A DNA stretch of 34,724 nt from NCBI GenBank assembly GCA_039908285.1, contig JAMOBE010000033.1, positions 1 to 34,724 on the forward strand. The letters run 5' to 3'. Shown here piece after piece: positions 7,589-14,569 of the stretch (position 1 is its first letter; each line of letters starts with the position of its first letter). Below the pieces are notes generated by a model, which did not search any database, had not been told where the DNA came from, and saw nothing but the letters and a program-made list of their open reading frames with translations. The position numbers and the translations under genes are program-made. The DNA is from JAMOBE01 sp039908285. GTDB taxonomy: Bacteria > Pseudomonadota > Alphaproteobacteria > Rhodospirillales > Rhodospirillaceae.

Positions 7589-9661
7589 GGGAGGGTTGGG
7601 TGGGGGTGATGGAGCAGCAAGTAAGTGCATCAAGATGGCCCAAGAATTCATCTTTTGTGCGAATTTATAGCTGTCTATGCGCGCTTCACTGCCACCCCCA
7701 CCCAAACCCTCCCCCATCGAGGGGGAGGGCTTAAGTTTGCTCCCCCATCGAGGGGGAGGGCTTAAGTTTGCTGGAGGTTTGCGGGAAACTTGTGTGCATA
7801 CGGTAGCCCCCCTGAAAGGAGGGGGGAGAGGGCTTGTTGGAAGTGCCCATAAGGAAAACGCTCGAGAGAAAGAAGAATCAATAGCCGTGCTCGCGGGGGT
7901 GGCAGCGACGCGAAAGCCGATGCCGTCGTCCCGGTTTACGGCAACGCCCCAGTAGCGATAGGCCGCCCGGAGGGCACCGGGCGAGAGGCCCCAGGCCCCG
8001 CCCCGCAATACGCGAAAACCGCGCTCCGCGCTACCAGTGGACGTCCATGCCGTACCGTCATCGGGAGCCCCATCGTAGGTGTCGTGCCACTCGTCCGCGC
8101 ACAACTCCCAGACCAGACCCGCCTGATCCAGAGTCCCGAACGGCCCCCGCCCGGCCGGGAAACTGCCGACCCGCGCCGGCTTGTCCTTCTCCCAATAAAG
8201 ACCGTAGCAAGCGTGTCGAGGTGTCGGCGGGGCATTGCCCCACGGATAGTCCCGCCCGTCCGTGCCCCGCGCCGCGTACTCCCACTGCGCCTCGCTGGGC
8301 AGGGAGAAGACGAACCGCGACCCCTCCGACAGCCAGGCGCAGAACGCCACGGCGTCGGTCCAGCGCACCCCCACCACCGGCTGCTCCGGATCGGAGAACC
8401 GGTCTTCCCCCCAGCGGTACGGCTTTTCGCGCTTGGTGGTGCTCAGAAACTGGCCATACTGCCGGTTGGTCACCGGGGTCTCCCCCAGCAGGAAGCCCGG
8501 CACCCGCACCCGGTGGATGGGCAACTCACAGTTGCTGATCCCTTTCGCCCCCATCATGAACTCCCCCGCCGGAATCGGCAGCAGGCGGATACCGGTCCGG
8601 GGCTCGGTGATGGGGCCTGGAGGTGACGGGGCGGGCGGGGGATCGGCAGGAGGCGCGGGTTTCTGCTCTGACTCCTGGACACTTTCGGAAATTTTCTCCC
8701 TCTCCCCCTCGAGGGGGAGAGGGTCGGGGTGAGGGGGTGGGGCAGGCGGCACCCTGTCGAGAGCTTCGGCACCCCCCTCACCCAACCCTCTCCCCCCGGA
8801 AGGGGGGGGAGAGGGCTTGTTGGAGGTGCCTTCCTGGTCGAACGTGAACTTCGGTTCCTTTCGCTCGGGAAGCGGCGCCTTGACCGATGCCAGCAGACCG
8901 GTGCACCCCGTCCACACGGCGCGCACCATTTTCCACAACCTTGGTCCCACCACTTGCGCCGTGCCTGCAGCAACTACGGCGGCTCCGACCGCCGGCGAGT
9001 TGGCAGCGTGTGCCGCTGCTGCCGCACAAATGGCACTGGTGATGGCTTTCTGTACGTCCTGGTGATTGAAAAGCGTGCTGAGTTTGTCGAGGTTCTCCTT
9101 CAACCCGCGTGTCACAAAATCCTTGACGACGGCCATCGTCGCCCCGGTCGAGAGAAGCTCCTCCATCTTCGCCAACAAGCGGAGAATCTTGCCGCGGTAC
9201 GGGTCCGGCAAGGCCTCGATAGGCAGGGCGGTGATTTCCTCTTTCAGCGCGGCGATGTCGCGCTGCACCTGGGCGCACTGCTCCCCCCAGGTGGACGGGA
9301 GGGGGGTGGGAGCGTCGGCCGGCTCTTCCGGCGGTGTCTTGTCCCCGTCACTAATCGCGACGAGTACTCCGGTAAGTTCCGTCACGACAAGATTGAGAAT
9401 GGCGCAGTACTTTCCGCCCGGATCGTCCGTATCCGTGATATGCGGCAGCCGGCCACGAAGTTCCAGCAACTCCTTCTGATGCCCGGCAAGGACCGATCGA
9501 CTGGTGACGGCAATTGGCATGTCTCTCAGGGCTTGGCACACCCGGCGGATATCATCGAGTGGCGCCTCAGGCCCAAAGACGTTCCCACCCAGCCCCTTCT
9601 GATCCAGAAGCAGGCGGCAGGCGTTCTTCAGGCGCGTCTCATTGGTGTCCAGATGCCCCAT
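7553..9661 (-). CDS. FGE-sulfatase/SUMF1-fold protein with repeat-derived linker and tail
   Basis: 702-residue ORF with no match I can name for residues 1-270. That part is mostly helical, with an Ala-rich hydrophobic stretch (~215-260) that may contact the membrane. A C-type-lectin-related FGE-sulfatase domain occupies ~357-587: GIRLLPIPAGEFMMG, ETPVTNRQYGQF, PVVGVRWTDAVAFCAWLS, LPSEAQWEYAARG, YPWGN and the closing RVLRGGAW ... GIGFRVA. The Cys residues needed for formylglycine generation are not seen near the C-terminal motif, so true FGE activity is unlikely; a binding or scaffold role is more plausible. Two segments are encoded by GC-rich repeats: residues ~278-324 (8698-8830) and the last ~98 residues (7847-7556), the latter probably because an insertion removed the native stop. 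Start ATG 9661 lacks a clear ribosome site, so the true start is uncertain. Flanks carry ATACCGGCGAGCG on both sides. Confidence 0.7.
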   Translation of the reverse strand: MGHLDTNETRLKNACRLLLDQKGLGGNVFGPEAPLDDIRRVCQALRDMPIAVTSRSVLAGHQKELLELRGRLPHITDTDDPGGKYCAILNLVVTELTGVLVAISDGDKTPPEEPADAPTPLPSTWGEQCAQVQRDIAALKEEITALPIEALPDPYRGKILRLLAKMEELLSTGATMAVVKDFVTRGLKENLDKLSTLFNHQDVQKAITSAICAAAAAHAANSPAVGAAVVAAGTAQVVGPRLWKMVRAVWTGCTGLLASVKAPLPERKEPKFTFDQEGTSNKPSPPPSGGRGLGEGGAEALDRVPPAPPPHPDPLPLEGEREKISESVQESEQKPAPPADPPPAPSPPGPITEPRTGIRLLPIPAGEFMMGAKGISNCELPIHRVRVPGFLLGETPVTNRQYGQFLSTTKREKPYRWGEDRFSDPEQPVVGVRWTDAVAFCAWLSEGSRFVFSLPSEAQWEYAARGTDGRDYPWGNAPPTPRHACYGLYWEKDKPARVGSFPAGRGPFGTLDQAGLVWELCADEWHDTYDGAPDDGTAWTSTGSAERGFRVLRGGAWGLSPGALRAAYRYWGVAVNRDDGIGFRVAATPASTAIDSSFSRAFSLWALPTSPLPPPFRGATVCTQVSRKPPANLSPPPRWGSKLKPSPSMGEGLGGGGSEARIDSYKFAQKMNSWAILMHLLAAPSPPPNPPPSRGRAFFAGN
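7709..7770. repeat. exact tandem pair of 31-bp palindrome-containing units
   Basis: Identical 31-mers at 7709-7739 and 7740-7770, each starting CTCCCCCATCGAGGGGGAGG and ending CTTAAGTTTG. Each contains a hairpin (CTCCCCCATCGAGGGGGAG). Exact identity implies a recent duplication. The segment lies inside the repeat-derived tail of the FGE-fold ORF. Confidence 0.85.
7781..7806. repeat. inverted, internally deleted copy of the 95-bp unit
   Basis: ACTTGTGTGCATACGGTAG at 7788-7806 is the exact reverse complement of the start of the tandem 95-bp units. The preceding GCGGGAA (7781-7787) is the reverse complement of the TTCCCGC found internally in those units. The section between has been lost, so this looks like a third copy in inverted orientation. 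It forms the far end of a repeat island running from 7399. Confidence 0.75.
8698..8830. repeat. double-palindrome GC-rich element inside the FGE-fold ORF
   Basis: A perfect 26-nt palindrome (13+13) at 8698-8723 and a second, imperfect one at 8786-8815 are linked by about 60 bp that itself carries inverted GGTGAGGGGG / CCCCCCTCACC arms. The right border GGGGAGAGGGCTTGTTGGAG(GTGCC), ending at 8830, recurs with one change at 7821-7847, at the other repeat site of the same ORF. These are features of a mobile REP/palindromic element. It is in frame here and reads through as a Pro/Gly-rich linker including HPDPLPLEGERE. Confidence 0.75.
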
Positions 9662-9743
9662 GCGCCGATGCTAGCCGAAGGGCTCGTTCCAGGCAACCGT
9701 GTCGGGAGAGGTGGCCAGGGCAATCGTGTGAAGGAGTGATACC

Positions 9744-9932
9744 GGCGAGCGTAATGAATGACCCATGAAAGAATTGGGCTGCCGCCCAAACCCGCTTGGG
9801 GCCTTGAGGCCCCAAACCCCCATTAATGGGTTTCCAAAGGCCTCAGGCCGTCATGCGAATGCATGCCTTTGGCATGACGGCGGGTGCGGGCAGAGCCCGC
9901 TTCATTCTGGTGGGTCAGTCATTACGCTCGCC
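9744..9932. mobile_element. MITE-like element with 22-bp terminal inverted repeats
   Basis: GGCGAGCGTAATGAATGACC(CA) at 9744-9765 is matched by its reverse complement at 9911-9932 with a single mismatch, bounding 189 bp with no credible ORF. The interior is rich in nested hairpins (GGGCTGCCGCCC at 9776, GGGGCCTTGAGGCCCC around 9799, CCATTAATGG around 9821, and a CCGTCATGC...GCATGACGG pair). The size, inverted ends and lack of coding capacity fit a non-autonomous element moved by a transposase encoded elsewhere. No target duplication is obvious. The interior motif GGGCTGCCGCCCAA recurs at 34653-34666. Confidence 0.6.
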
Positions 9933-9982
9933 AGAGTGAGTGCCGCCACCGTCACTCCCTCTCCCCCCGGAAAATGGGGAGT

Positions 9983-10003
9983 GTGAGGGCCTCAGGCCCT
10001 CAC
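9983..10003 (-). terminator. hairpin downstream of fumarase, possible terminator
   Basis: GTGAGGGCCT and AGGCCCTCAC form a 10-bp perfect stem with a one-base centre, 40 bases beyond the fumarase stop on the minus strand. No strong U-run follows (only CCATTTTCC about 12 bases later), so intrinsic termination is plausible but not certain. It could equally be part of the neighbouring repeat family (CCCTCTCCCCCCGG at 9957). Confidence 0.35.
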
Positions 10004-10042
10004 AAACCTTTCTTTCTTTCCGGCCTTTCTTTCCGGCTTTCC

Positions 10043-11665
10043 TCAGTGCGCGGGTGCCAGGGCGGCGAAGAAATCGTTGCCCTTGTCGTCGACGATGATG
10101 AAGGCCGGGAAGTCCTCGACCTCGATGCGCCAGATGGCCTCCATGCCGAGTTCGGGGTACTCCAGCACCTCGACCTTGCGGATCGACTGCTGGGCAAGCT
10201 GGGCCGCCGCGCCGCCGATGGAGCCGAGGTAGAAGCCGCCGTGCTTCTTGCACGCCTCGGTCACCGCCTTCGAGCGGTTGCCCTTGGCCAGCATCACCAT
10301 CGAGCCGCCGTTGGCCTGGAACTGATCGACATAGGAGTCCATGCGTCCGGCCGTCGTCGGCCCGAACGAGCCCGAGGCCATGCCCGGCGGCGTCTTGGCC
10401 GGACCGGCATAGTACACGGCCATCTGCCGGAAATAGTCGGGCAGCCCCTCGCCGCGGTCGAGACGCTCCTTCAGCTTGGCATGGGCGATGTCGCGGGCGA
10501 CGATCATCGGACCGCTCAGGCTGACCCGGGTCTTGATCGGATACTGGCTGAGGGTGCGGCGGATCTCGTCCATCGGCCGGGTCAGGTCGATCTTGATCAC
10601 GTCCTCCGACAGCTTGTCGGCGCGCACCTCCGGCAGGAAACGGGCCGGGTTGGTCTCGAGCTGCTCGAGGAAGATGCCGTCATGGCTGATCTTGGCCAGG
10701 ACCTGACGGTCGGCCGAGCACGACACGCCGATGCCGATCGGCGCCGACGCCCCATGCCGCGGCAGGCGAATCACGCGAACGTCGTGGCAGAAGTACTTGC
10801 CGCCGAATTGCGCCCCAAGGCCGCACTTGCGGGTGATGTCCAGCACCGCGGCCTCAAGCTCCAGGTCGCGGATGGCGTGGCCGGTCTTGTCGCCCGTGGT
10901 GGGCAGGCCATCGAGATAGCGGGCCGAGGCCAGCTTCACCGTCTTCAGGTTCACTTCCGCCGACGTGCCGCCGATGCAGATGGCAAGGTGATAAGGCGGA
11001 CAGGCCGAGGTGCCGATCCCCCTGATCTGCTCCTCGAGGAACTTGAGCAGGCTGGTCGGGTTCAGCACCGCCTTGGTCATCTGGTGCAGATAGGTCTTGT
11101 TGGCCGACCCGCCGCCCTTGGCCATGAACAGGAACTTGTAATAGGCGCCGTCGGTCGCAAAAAGGTCGATCTGCGCCGGCAGGTTGTTGCCGGTGTTGAC
11201 CTCATCATAGACGTTGAGTGGCGCCATCTGGGAATAGCGTAGGTTCAGGCTGGTGTAGGCGTCGGCGACACCCTGGGACAGGGCGAGGGCGTCGTTGCCC
11301 TCGGTCCACACCTGCTGGCCCTTCTTGCCCATGATGATGGCGGTGCCGGTGTCCTGGCACATGGGCAGCACCATGCCGGCGGAAATGTTGGCGTTCTTCA
11401 GCATCTCGAGGGCGACGAAGCGATCGTTGGCCGACGCCTCCGGGTCATCGAAGATGGCGCGGAGCTGCGCCAGGTGGCCGGGCCGCAGCAGGTGGGAGAC
11501 GTTGCGGTAGGCCTCGCGGGCGAGCAGCGTCAGGCCGGCCGGAGCGACGGTGACGATCTCCCGGCCATTGAACGACGTCGTCGAAACGAAGTCCGAGGTG
11601 AGCCTGGTATAGGGCGTGGTATCCTCGCCCAACGGAAACATGTCGGCGAACGCGGCATCGATCAT
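10043..11665 (-). CDS. fumA: fumarate hydratase, class I (iron-sulfur)
   Basis: 540-residue class I fumarase, a cytosolic TCA-cycle enzyme that hydrates fumarate to L-malate and is oxygen-sensitive through its [4Fe-4S] cluster. The N-terminal alpha domain carries the three cluster cysteines at Cys103 (MCQDTG), Cys222 (SACPPYH) and Cys316 (VSCSADR), spaced as in the Escherichia coli FumA family. The C-terminal beta domain includes SLSGPMIVARDIAHAK, PPGMASGSFGPTTAGRMDSY and the GGFYLGSIGGAAAQ loop that closes over substrate. Full family length (about 540-550). ATG 11665 has GGGGGTAAG upstream. The gene is followed 100 bases upstream by sspB on the same strand, but with a separate function. Nothing unusual is seen in the coding sequence. 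Confidence 0.97.
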   Translation of the reverse strand: MIDAAFADMFPLGEDTTPYTRLTSDFVSTTSFNGREIVTVAPAGLTLLAREAYRNVSHLLRPGHLAQLRAIFDDPEASANDRFVALEMLKNANISAGMVLPMCQDTGTAIIMGKKGQQVWTEGNDALALSQGVADAYTSLNLRYSQMAPLNVYDEVNTGNNLPAQIDLFATDGAYYKFLFMAKGGGSANKTYLHQMTKAVLNPTSLLKFLEEQIRGIGTSACPPYHLAICIGGTSAEVNLKTVKLASARYLDGLPTTGDKTGHAIRDLELEAAVLDITRKCGLGAQFGGKYFCHDVRVIRLPRHGASAPIGIGVSCSADRQVLAKISHDGIFLEQLETNPARFLPEVRADKLSEDVIKIDLTRPMDEIRRTLSQYPIKTRVSLSGPMIVARDIAHAKLKERLDRGEGLPDYFRQMAVYYAGPAKTPPGMASGSFGPTTAGRMDSYVDQFQANGGSMVMLAKGNRSKAVTEACKKHGGFYLGSIGGAAAQLAQQSIRKVEVLEYPELGMEAIWRIEVEDFPAFIIVDDKGNDFFAALAPAH

Positions 11666-11764
11666 GAGTACTTACCCCCATTGAATCCCATGGAAAATCC
11701 GTCACGGCCCGTCCCCGCCCGTCCCCACGGTCCGCGGAACGCCGTCGAATGTGGCTGAATGTGG

Positions 11765-12403
11765 CTATTTCTTGCGGAAGGCGTCAAGGGTGACGACCTT
11801 GGCGCCGTCTCCCCCGGTCCCAGCGGTCCCAGCGGTCCCCCCGCTCGGCGGTGTCGCCCCCGCTCCGCCAGCGCCCCCACCGTCGCCGGATTTGCCGGGC
11901 CTGGCAGGCTTGCCGGGCTTGGCGGCCGCGAAGGGAGTCCTTTTGGAACCGGAACGAGCCCGGGCGAAGGCGGGCGTCTCGTCATCTTCCGAGTCATCTG
12001 GAGCATCGAAGGCGGGCGTCCCGGCGGGTTCGTCGGCGGGCGCCTCGATCTCGAACTGCAGCCCGAAGCGGGCCGATGGGTCGGCGAACGACGCCACGGC
12101 GCGGAAGGGAACGTGCAGCCGCTCATTGACCTTGTTGAAGCTCAGCGTCACCTCGAAATGATCCTCGGCGACCTCCAGTCCCCAGAACTGGTTCTGCAGG
12201 ACGATGGTCATCTCCTCGGGGTGGCGCTGGAGCAGATAGTCCGATATCTCCACCCCCGGATGGCGGGTGCGGAAGGTGATATAGAAGTGGTGAGCCCCCG
12301 GCAGCCCATCGGCCGCGGTGACGGTCAGCACCTGTCGCAGGACGCCGCGCAGGGCATCCTGGAGCATGGCCTTGTAGGGGAACGTCTGCCGTCTGTCCGC
12401 CAC
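11765..12403 (-). CDS. sspB: ClpXP adaptor SspB (alphaproteobacterial type)
   Basis: Adaptor that binds ssrA-tagged proteins and delivers them to ClpXP for degradation. I choose GTG 12403 (MADRRQTFPYKAMLQDAL, 212 residues) because GAGGA lies at proper spacing; the frame is open back to GTG 12430. The folded domain (~1-125) has the family's VLQNQFWGLEVAEDHFEVTLSFN and VPFRAVASFADPSARFGLQFE segments. A long Ala/Gly/Pro-rich flexible linker (~130-200) is followed by the terminal VVTLDAFRKK, which is the conserved ClpX-docking tail of alpha-type SspB. It is encoded immediately downstream of ssrA, whose tag is its substrate, on the same strand. Co-transcription is possible but ssrA has its own promoter. 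Confidence 0.92.
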   Translation of the reverse strand: MADRRQTFPYKAMLQDALRGVLRQVLTVTAADGLPGAHHFYITFRTRHPGVEISDYLLQRHPEEMTIVLQNQFWGLEVAEDHFEVTLSFNKVNERLHVPFRAVASFADPSARFGLQFEIEAPADEPAGTPAFDAPDDSEDDETPAFARARSGSKRTPFAAAKPGKPARPGKSGDGGGAGGAGATPPSGGTAGTAGTGGDGAKVVTLDAFRKK

Positions 12404-12437
12404 GGAATCCTCATCGTCACAAAACAACACAAAACAT

Positions 12438-12752
12438 AAAGGGGGTTCCGGGGAACGTAACCCGGCACGCCGTCGAAGTGGGGGGCTTCTGTTGCCCGGT
12501 GCCCCCCGAACCGCGCTTACCTATTAGGCAGCGAGGGCCAATTCATTATCGTTGGCACCTATAAAACGGCCCGATAACGGCGGAACCATGCCGAGAACAC
12601 TCCATGTCTTTACCACGCGCGTCGATCCTGTTTCGCCCCCATCGGGCCACCGGCCAAGGCCGGCGGCTGGTGGTGGTGGAGGCGCCGGGTACCGCCCCCG
12701 GGTCCGCTACGCTTATTCCACATGGGATTTAGCGCCATAGTCGGTTTCCCGA
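12438..12752 (-). ncRNA. ssrA: tmRNA, circularly permuted two-piece form
   Basis: Rescues stalled ribosomes and appends a degradation tag. In gene order (minus strand) the acceptor piece comes first: it ends CGCCTCCACCA with its 3' end at 12674. After a ~33-nt intervening segment (12673-12641) the coding piece starts GGGGGCGAAACAGGATCGAC at 12640. The seven bases GGGGGCG and CGCCTCC pair fully as an acceptor stem, with a G-U wobble at the third pair, the alanine-identity determinant of tRNA-Ala and tmRNA. The tag frame at 12556-12524 encodes ANDNELALAA followed by TAA TAG. This gene order is characteristic of alphaproteobacteria, where the precursor is cut into two RNAs. The 5' end is set from the promoter; the 3' end near 12438 is approximate. 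sspB follows downstream. Confidence 0.92.
12524..12556 (-). other. tmRNA tag reading frame (ANDNELALAA, stop)
   Basis: Codons GCC AAC GAT AAT GAA TTG GCC CTC GCT GCC TAA, followed directly by a second stop, TAG. The tag begins with the near-universal ANDN of proteobacterial tags and ends in the LAA degron read by ClpX. The charged tRNA-like end contributes one more Ala ahead of it. It is recognised by SspB and ClpXP; sspB lies just downstream. Confidence 0.92.
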
Positions 12753-12759
12753 CTCATAC

Positions 12760-12765
12760 ATTATA
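12760..12765 (-). promoter_or_regulatory. -10 box of the ssrA promoter
   Basis: On the minus strand a perfect TATAAT lies here, about 8 bases before the presumed start of the tmRNA precursor at ~12752. Seventeen bases upstream is TTTTCT, a poor -35 match. A strong -10 suits a constitutively abundant RNA. The same ~80-bp space must also hold the divergent thyX promoter. Confidence 0.6.
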
Positions 12766-12841
12766 GGGCCTGTATCGCCTTGAGAAAAGGGGGTGTTGGC
12801 CGTACAGTCCGCCGCAGCGTGCCAGCGGGGGAGATTTCGTC

Positions 12842-13765
12842 GTGGGTCTAACGGCCGAGCAGCTTTCCGACATCGAGGCCGCCCGCGGCGCCCTCGCTCC
12901 CACCCGCCGCGTGGTGGCTCCGGGGCTGGAGGACATTCTCCAGCAGCCGATTCCCGTCCTCGACCATGGATTCCTCCGGGTCATCGACTACATGGGCGAC
13001 GACTCGGCGATCGTCCAGGCGGCACGGGTGTCCTATGGCCGCGGAACCCGGCAGGTCAGCGAGGACCGGGGGCTCATCAATTATCTGATGCGCCACCGCC
13101 ACACCACGCCGTTCGAAATGTGCGAGATCAAGTACCACGTCAAGCTGCCGATCTTCGTCGCCCGGCAGTGGATCCGTCACCGCACCGCCAGCGTCAACGA
13201 GTACTCTGCCCGCTACTCCATTCTCGATCGCGAGTTCTATGTCCCCTCGCCCGAACACCTGGCCGCCCAGTCCTCGACCAACCGCCAGGGCCGGGGAGAG
13301 ACTCTGGATCCCGACCAGGCCCGCTGGGTCATCGACCTGTTGCGCGAGGATGCCGGGCGCTGCTACGACCATTACGAAGACCTGATCAACGAGGAAGGCT
13401 CCCGCGACTCGACGCGCCCCGGTCTCGCCCGGGAACTGGCCCGCATGAACCTGACCCTCAACACCTATACGCAGTGGTACTGGAAGATCGACCTGCACAA
13501 TCTGCTGCATTTCCTGTCGCTTCGCGCCGAGTCGCATGCCCAGTACGAGATCCGGGTCTATGCCGACGTGATGCTGGACACCGTCCGCCGCTGGGTGCCG
13601 CTGACCCACCAGGCCTTCCTGCAGTATCGCTTCGGCGGTCTGCACCTGTCGGCTTCGGCCCTCGACGTGGTGCGCCGCCTCCTGGCCGGCACCCCGGTCG
13701 ACCAGGCCTCCAGCGGCATGAGCCCAGGCGAGTGGCGGGAACTGATGGCCGCGCTCGGGCGGTGA
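12842..13765 (+). CDS. thyX: flavin-dependent thymidylate synthase ThyX
   Basis: 307-residue FAD-dependent enzyme that methylates dUMP to dTMP using methylenetetrahydrofolate and NADPH; it is a homotetramer in the cytosol. The diagnostic ThyX motif RHRxxSxNE is present as RHRTASVNE (residues 112-120). Other family segments are VIDYMGDDSAIVQAARVSYG, YLMRHRHTTPFE and NTYTQWYWKIDLHNLLHFLSLR. GTG 12842 is preceded by GGGGGAG at good spacing and is the only start consistent with a full N-terminus. Length is usual for the alphaproteobacterial subgroup. Transcribed divergently from ssrA. Next comes an unrelated Abi-type gene. Confidence 0.97.
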   Translation: MGLTAEQLSDIEAARGALAPTRRVVAPGLEDILQQPIPVLDHGFLRVIDYMGDDSAIVQAARVSYGRGTRQVSEDRGLINYLMRHRHTTPFEMCEIKYHVKLPIFVARQWIRHRTASVNEYSARYSILDREFYVPSPEHLAAQSSTNRQGRGETLDPDQARWVIDLLREDAGRCYDHYEDLINEEGSRDSTRPGLARELARMNLTLNTYTQWYWKIDLHNLLHFLSLRAESHAQYEIRVYADVMLDTVRRWVPLTHQAFLQYRFGGLHLSASALDVVRRLLAGTPVDQASSGMSPGEWRELMAALGR

Positions 13766-13774
13766 AAAGGCGAA

Positions 13775-13804
13775 CCCCGGGAGGAGCTTGCGCCTGTCCC
13801 GGGG
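13775..13804 (+). terminator. GC-rich hairpin after thyX
   Basis: CCCCGGGA (13775-13782) pairs with TCCCGGGG (13797-13804), starting 10 bases after the thyX stop. There is no U-run, so it may only pause or stabilise the transcript. Confidence 0.35.
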
Positions 13805-13876
13805 CTCTATCACGTCCAGAGGCACATGCTAGGCAGTGGTGCTTTCTGGCGCAGCACCCGGGATTATGAGGCAAAT

Positions 13877-14569
13877 ATGTATGTTGGTCAATCGGAATCC
13901 GCACTGCAATTGACAATCGAGCAGATGCAGGCAATTGAACGTGCTCTCTCCCGTGATCGCTTGAAAACGTATATGAAGGCTGCTGGCTTCGACAGAAGTA
14001 TGGCTCTCGCATTGTACATATGGAACGAGCGCGTTGCAGAATCTCTCCACTTTCCCTTGAGCACATGCGAAGTTTCATTGAGAAATGCAACCAGCATCGT
14101 TATTTCAAGCTATTATGGCTCTGAATGGCATAATGACAACACGTTTCTGTCTCAACTCCCCTCGCGTTACAAGTCTGATGTGGACAATGTGAAATCAAGG
14201 TGCAATAAACGAGGCGTAACTCTTGATACATCACGAGTCGTGTCTGAGCTATCATTCGGGTTCTGGGTGAACGTCCTCGGACGGCGGTATGACATGACGC
14301 TGTGGAGGAATAATATTTATTCTGCATTTCCAAACGCTGAACAAGGCACATCACTGAAAATGATACACACGCGGGCAAATGCCATCAGGGGACTACGAAA
14401 CCGTATTGCGCACCTTGAGCCTTTGCTGGGACGCGATCTGTCGTTGGAACATACGCATATCCTGGAATTCATTTCCTGGATTTGCCCTCAAACGGCTCAA
14501 TGGGTCAACGATAACAGCGATTTTCAATCAGTAATACGCCAACGCCCTTCCAAGGACCCCCGCCGATGA
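13877..14569 (+). CDS. Abi-like (Abi_2/AbiD family, HEPN) putative phage-abortive protein
   Basis: 230-residue protein resembling the Abi_2/AbiD/F family of phage-abortive infection genes, which are HEPN-fold RNases. Evidence is the C-terminal RGLRNRIAHLEPLL, containing the HEPN catalytic pattern R-x4-H (Arg174-His179), and the upstream SELSFGFWVNVLGRRYDMTLWR block seen in that family. ATG 13877 is supported by TGAGG seven to ten bases upstream; the frame runs open back to 13826. The coding sequence is clearly AT-richer than its neighbours and uses different codons, pointing to horizontal gain. It lies between two housekeeping genes, and its stop overlaps the rluB-type start (ATGA), so insertion placed it in an existing transcription unit. 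Function in defence is by family only; no partner antitoxin is seen. Confidence 0.75.
   Translation: MYVGQSESALQLTIEQMQAIERALSRDRLKTYMKAAGFDRSMALALYIWNERVAESLHFPLSTCEVSLRNATSIVISSYYGSEWHNDNTFLSQLPSRYKSDVDNVKSRCNKRGVTLDTSRVVSELSFGFWVNVLGRRYDMTLWRNNIYSAFPNAEQGTSLKMIHTRANAIRGLRNRIAHLEPLLGRDLSLEHTHILEFISWICPQTAQWVNDNSDFQSVIRQRPSKDPRR

Noticed and set aside
7399..7806. Possible CRISPR array
   Set aside because: Only two or three repeat units without regular spacers, one copy inverted, and no cas genes; these are tandem and palindromic elements.
9884..11242. Long plus-strand frame opposite fumarase
   Set aside because: Shadow of fumA; no recognisable motif, starts inside the repeat region, and fumA has all catalytic residues.
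12569..12740. Small plus-strand coding frame between ssrA and thyX (Pro/Arg-rich)
   Set aside because: It is antisense to the acceptor and coding pieces of the tmRNA and has no ribosome site.
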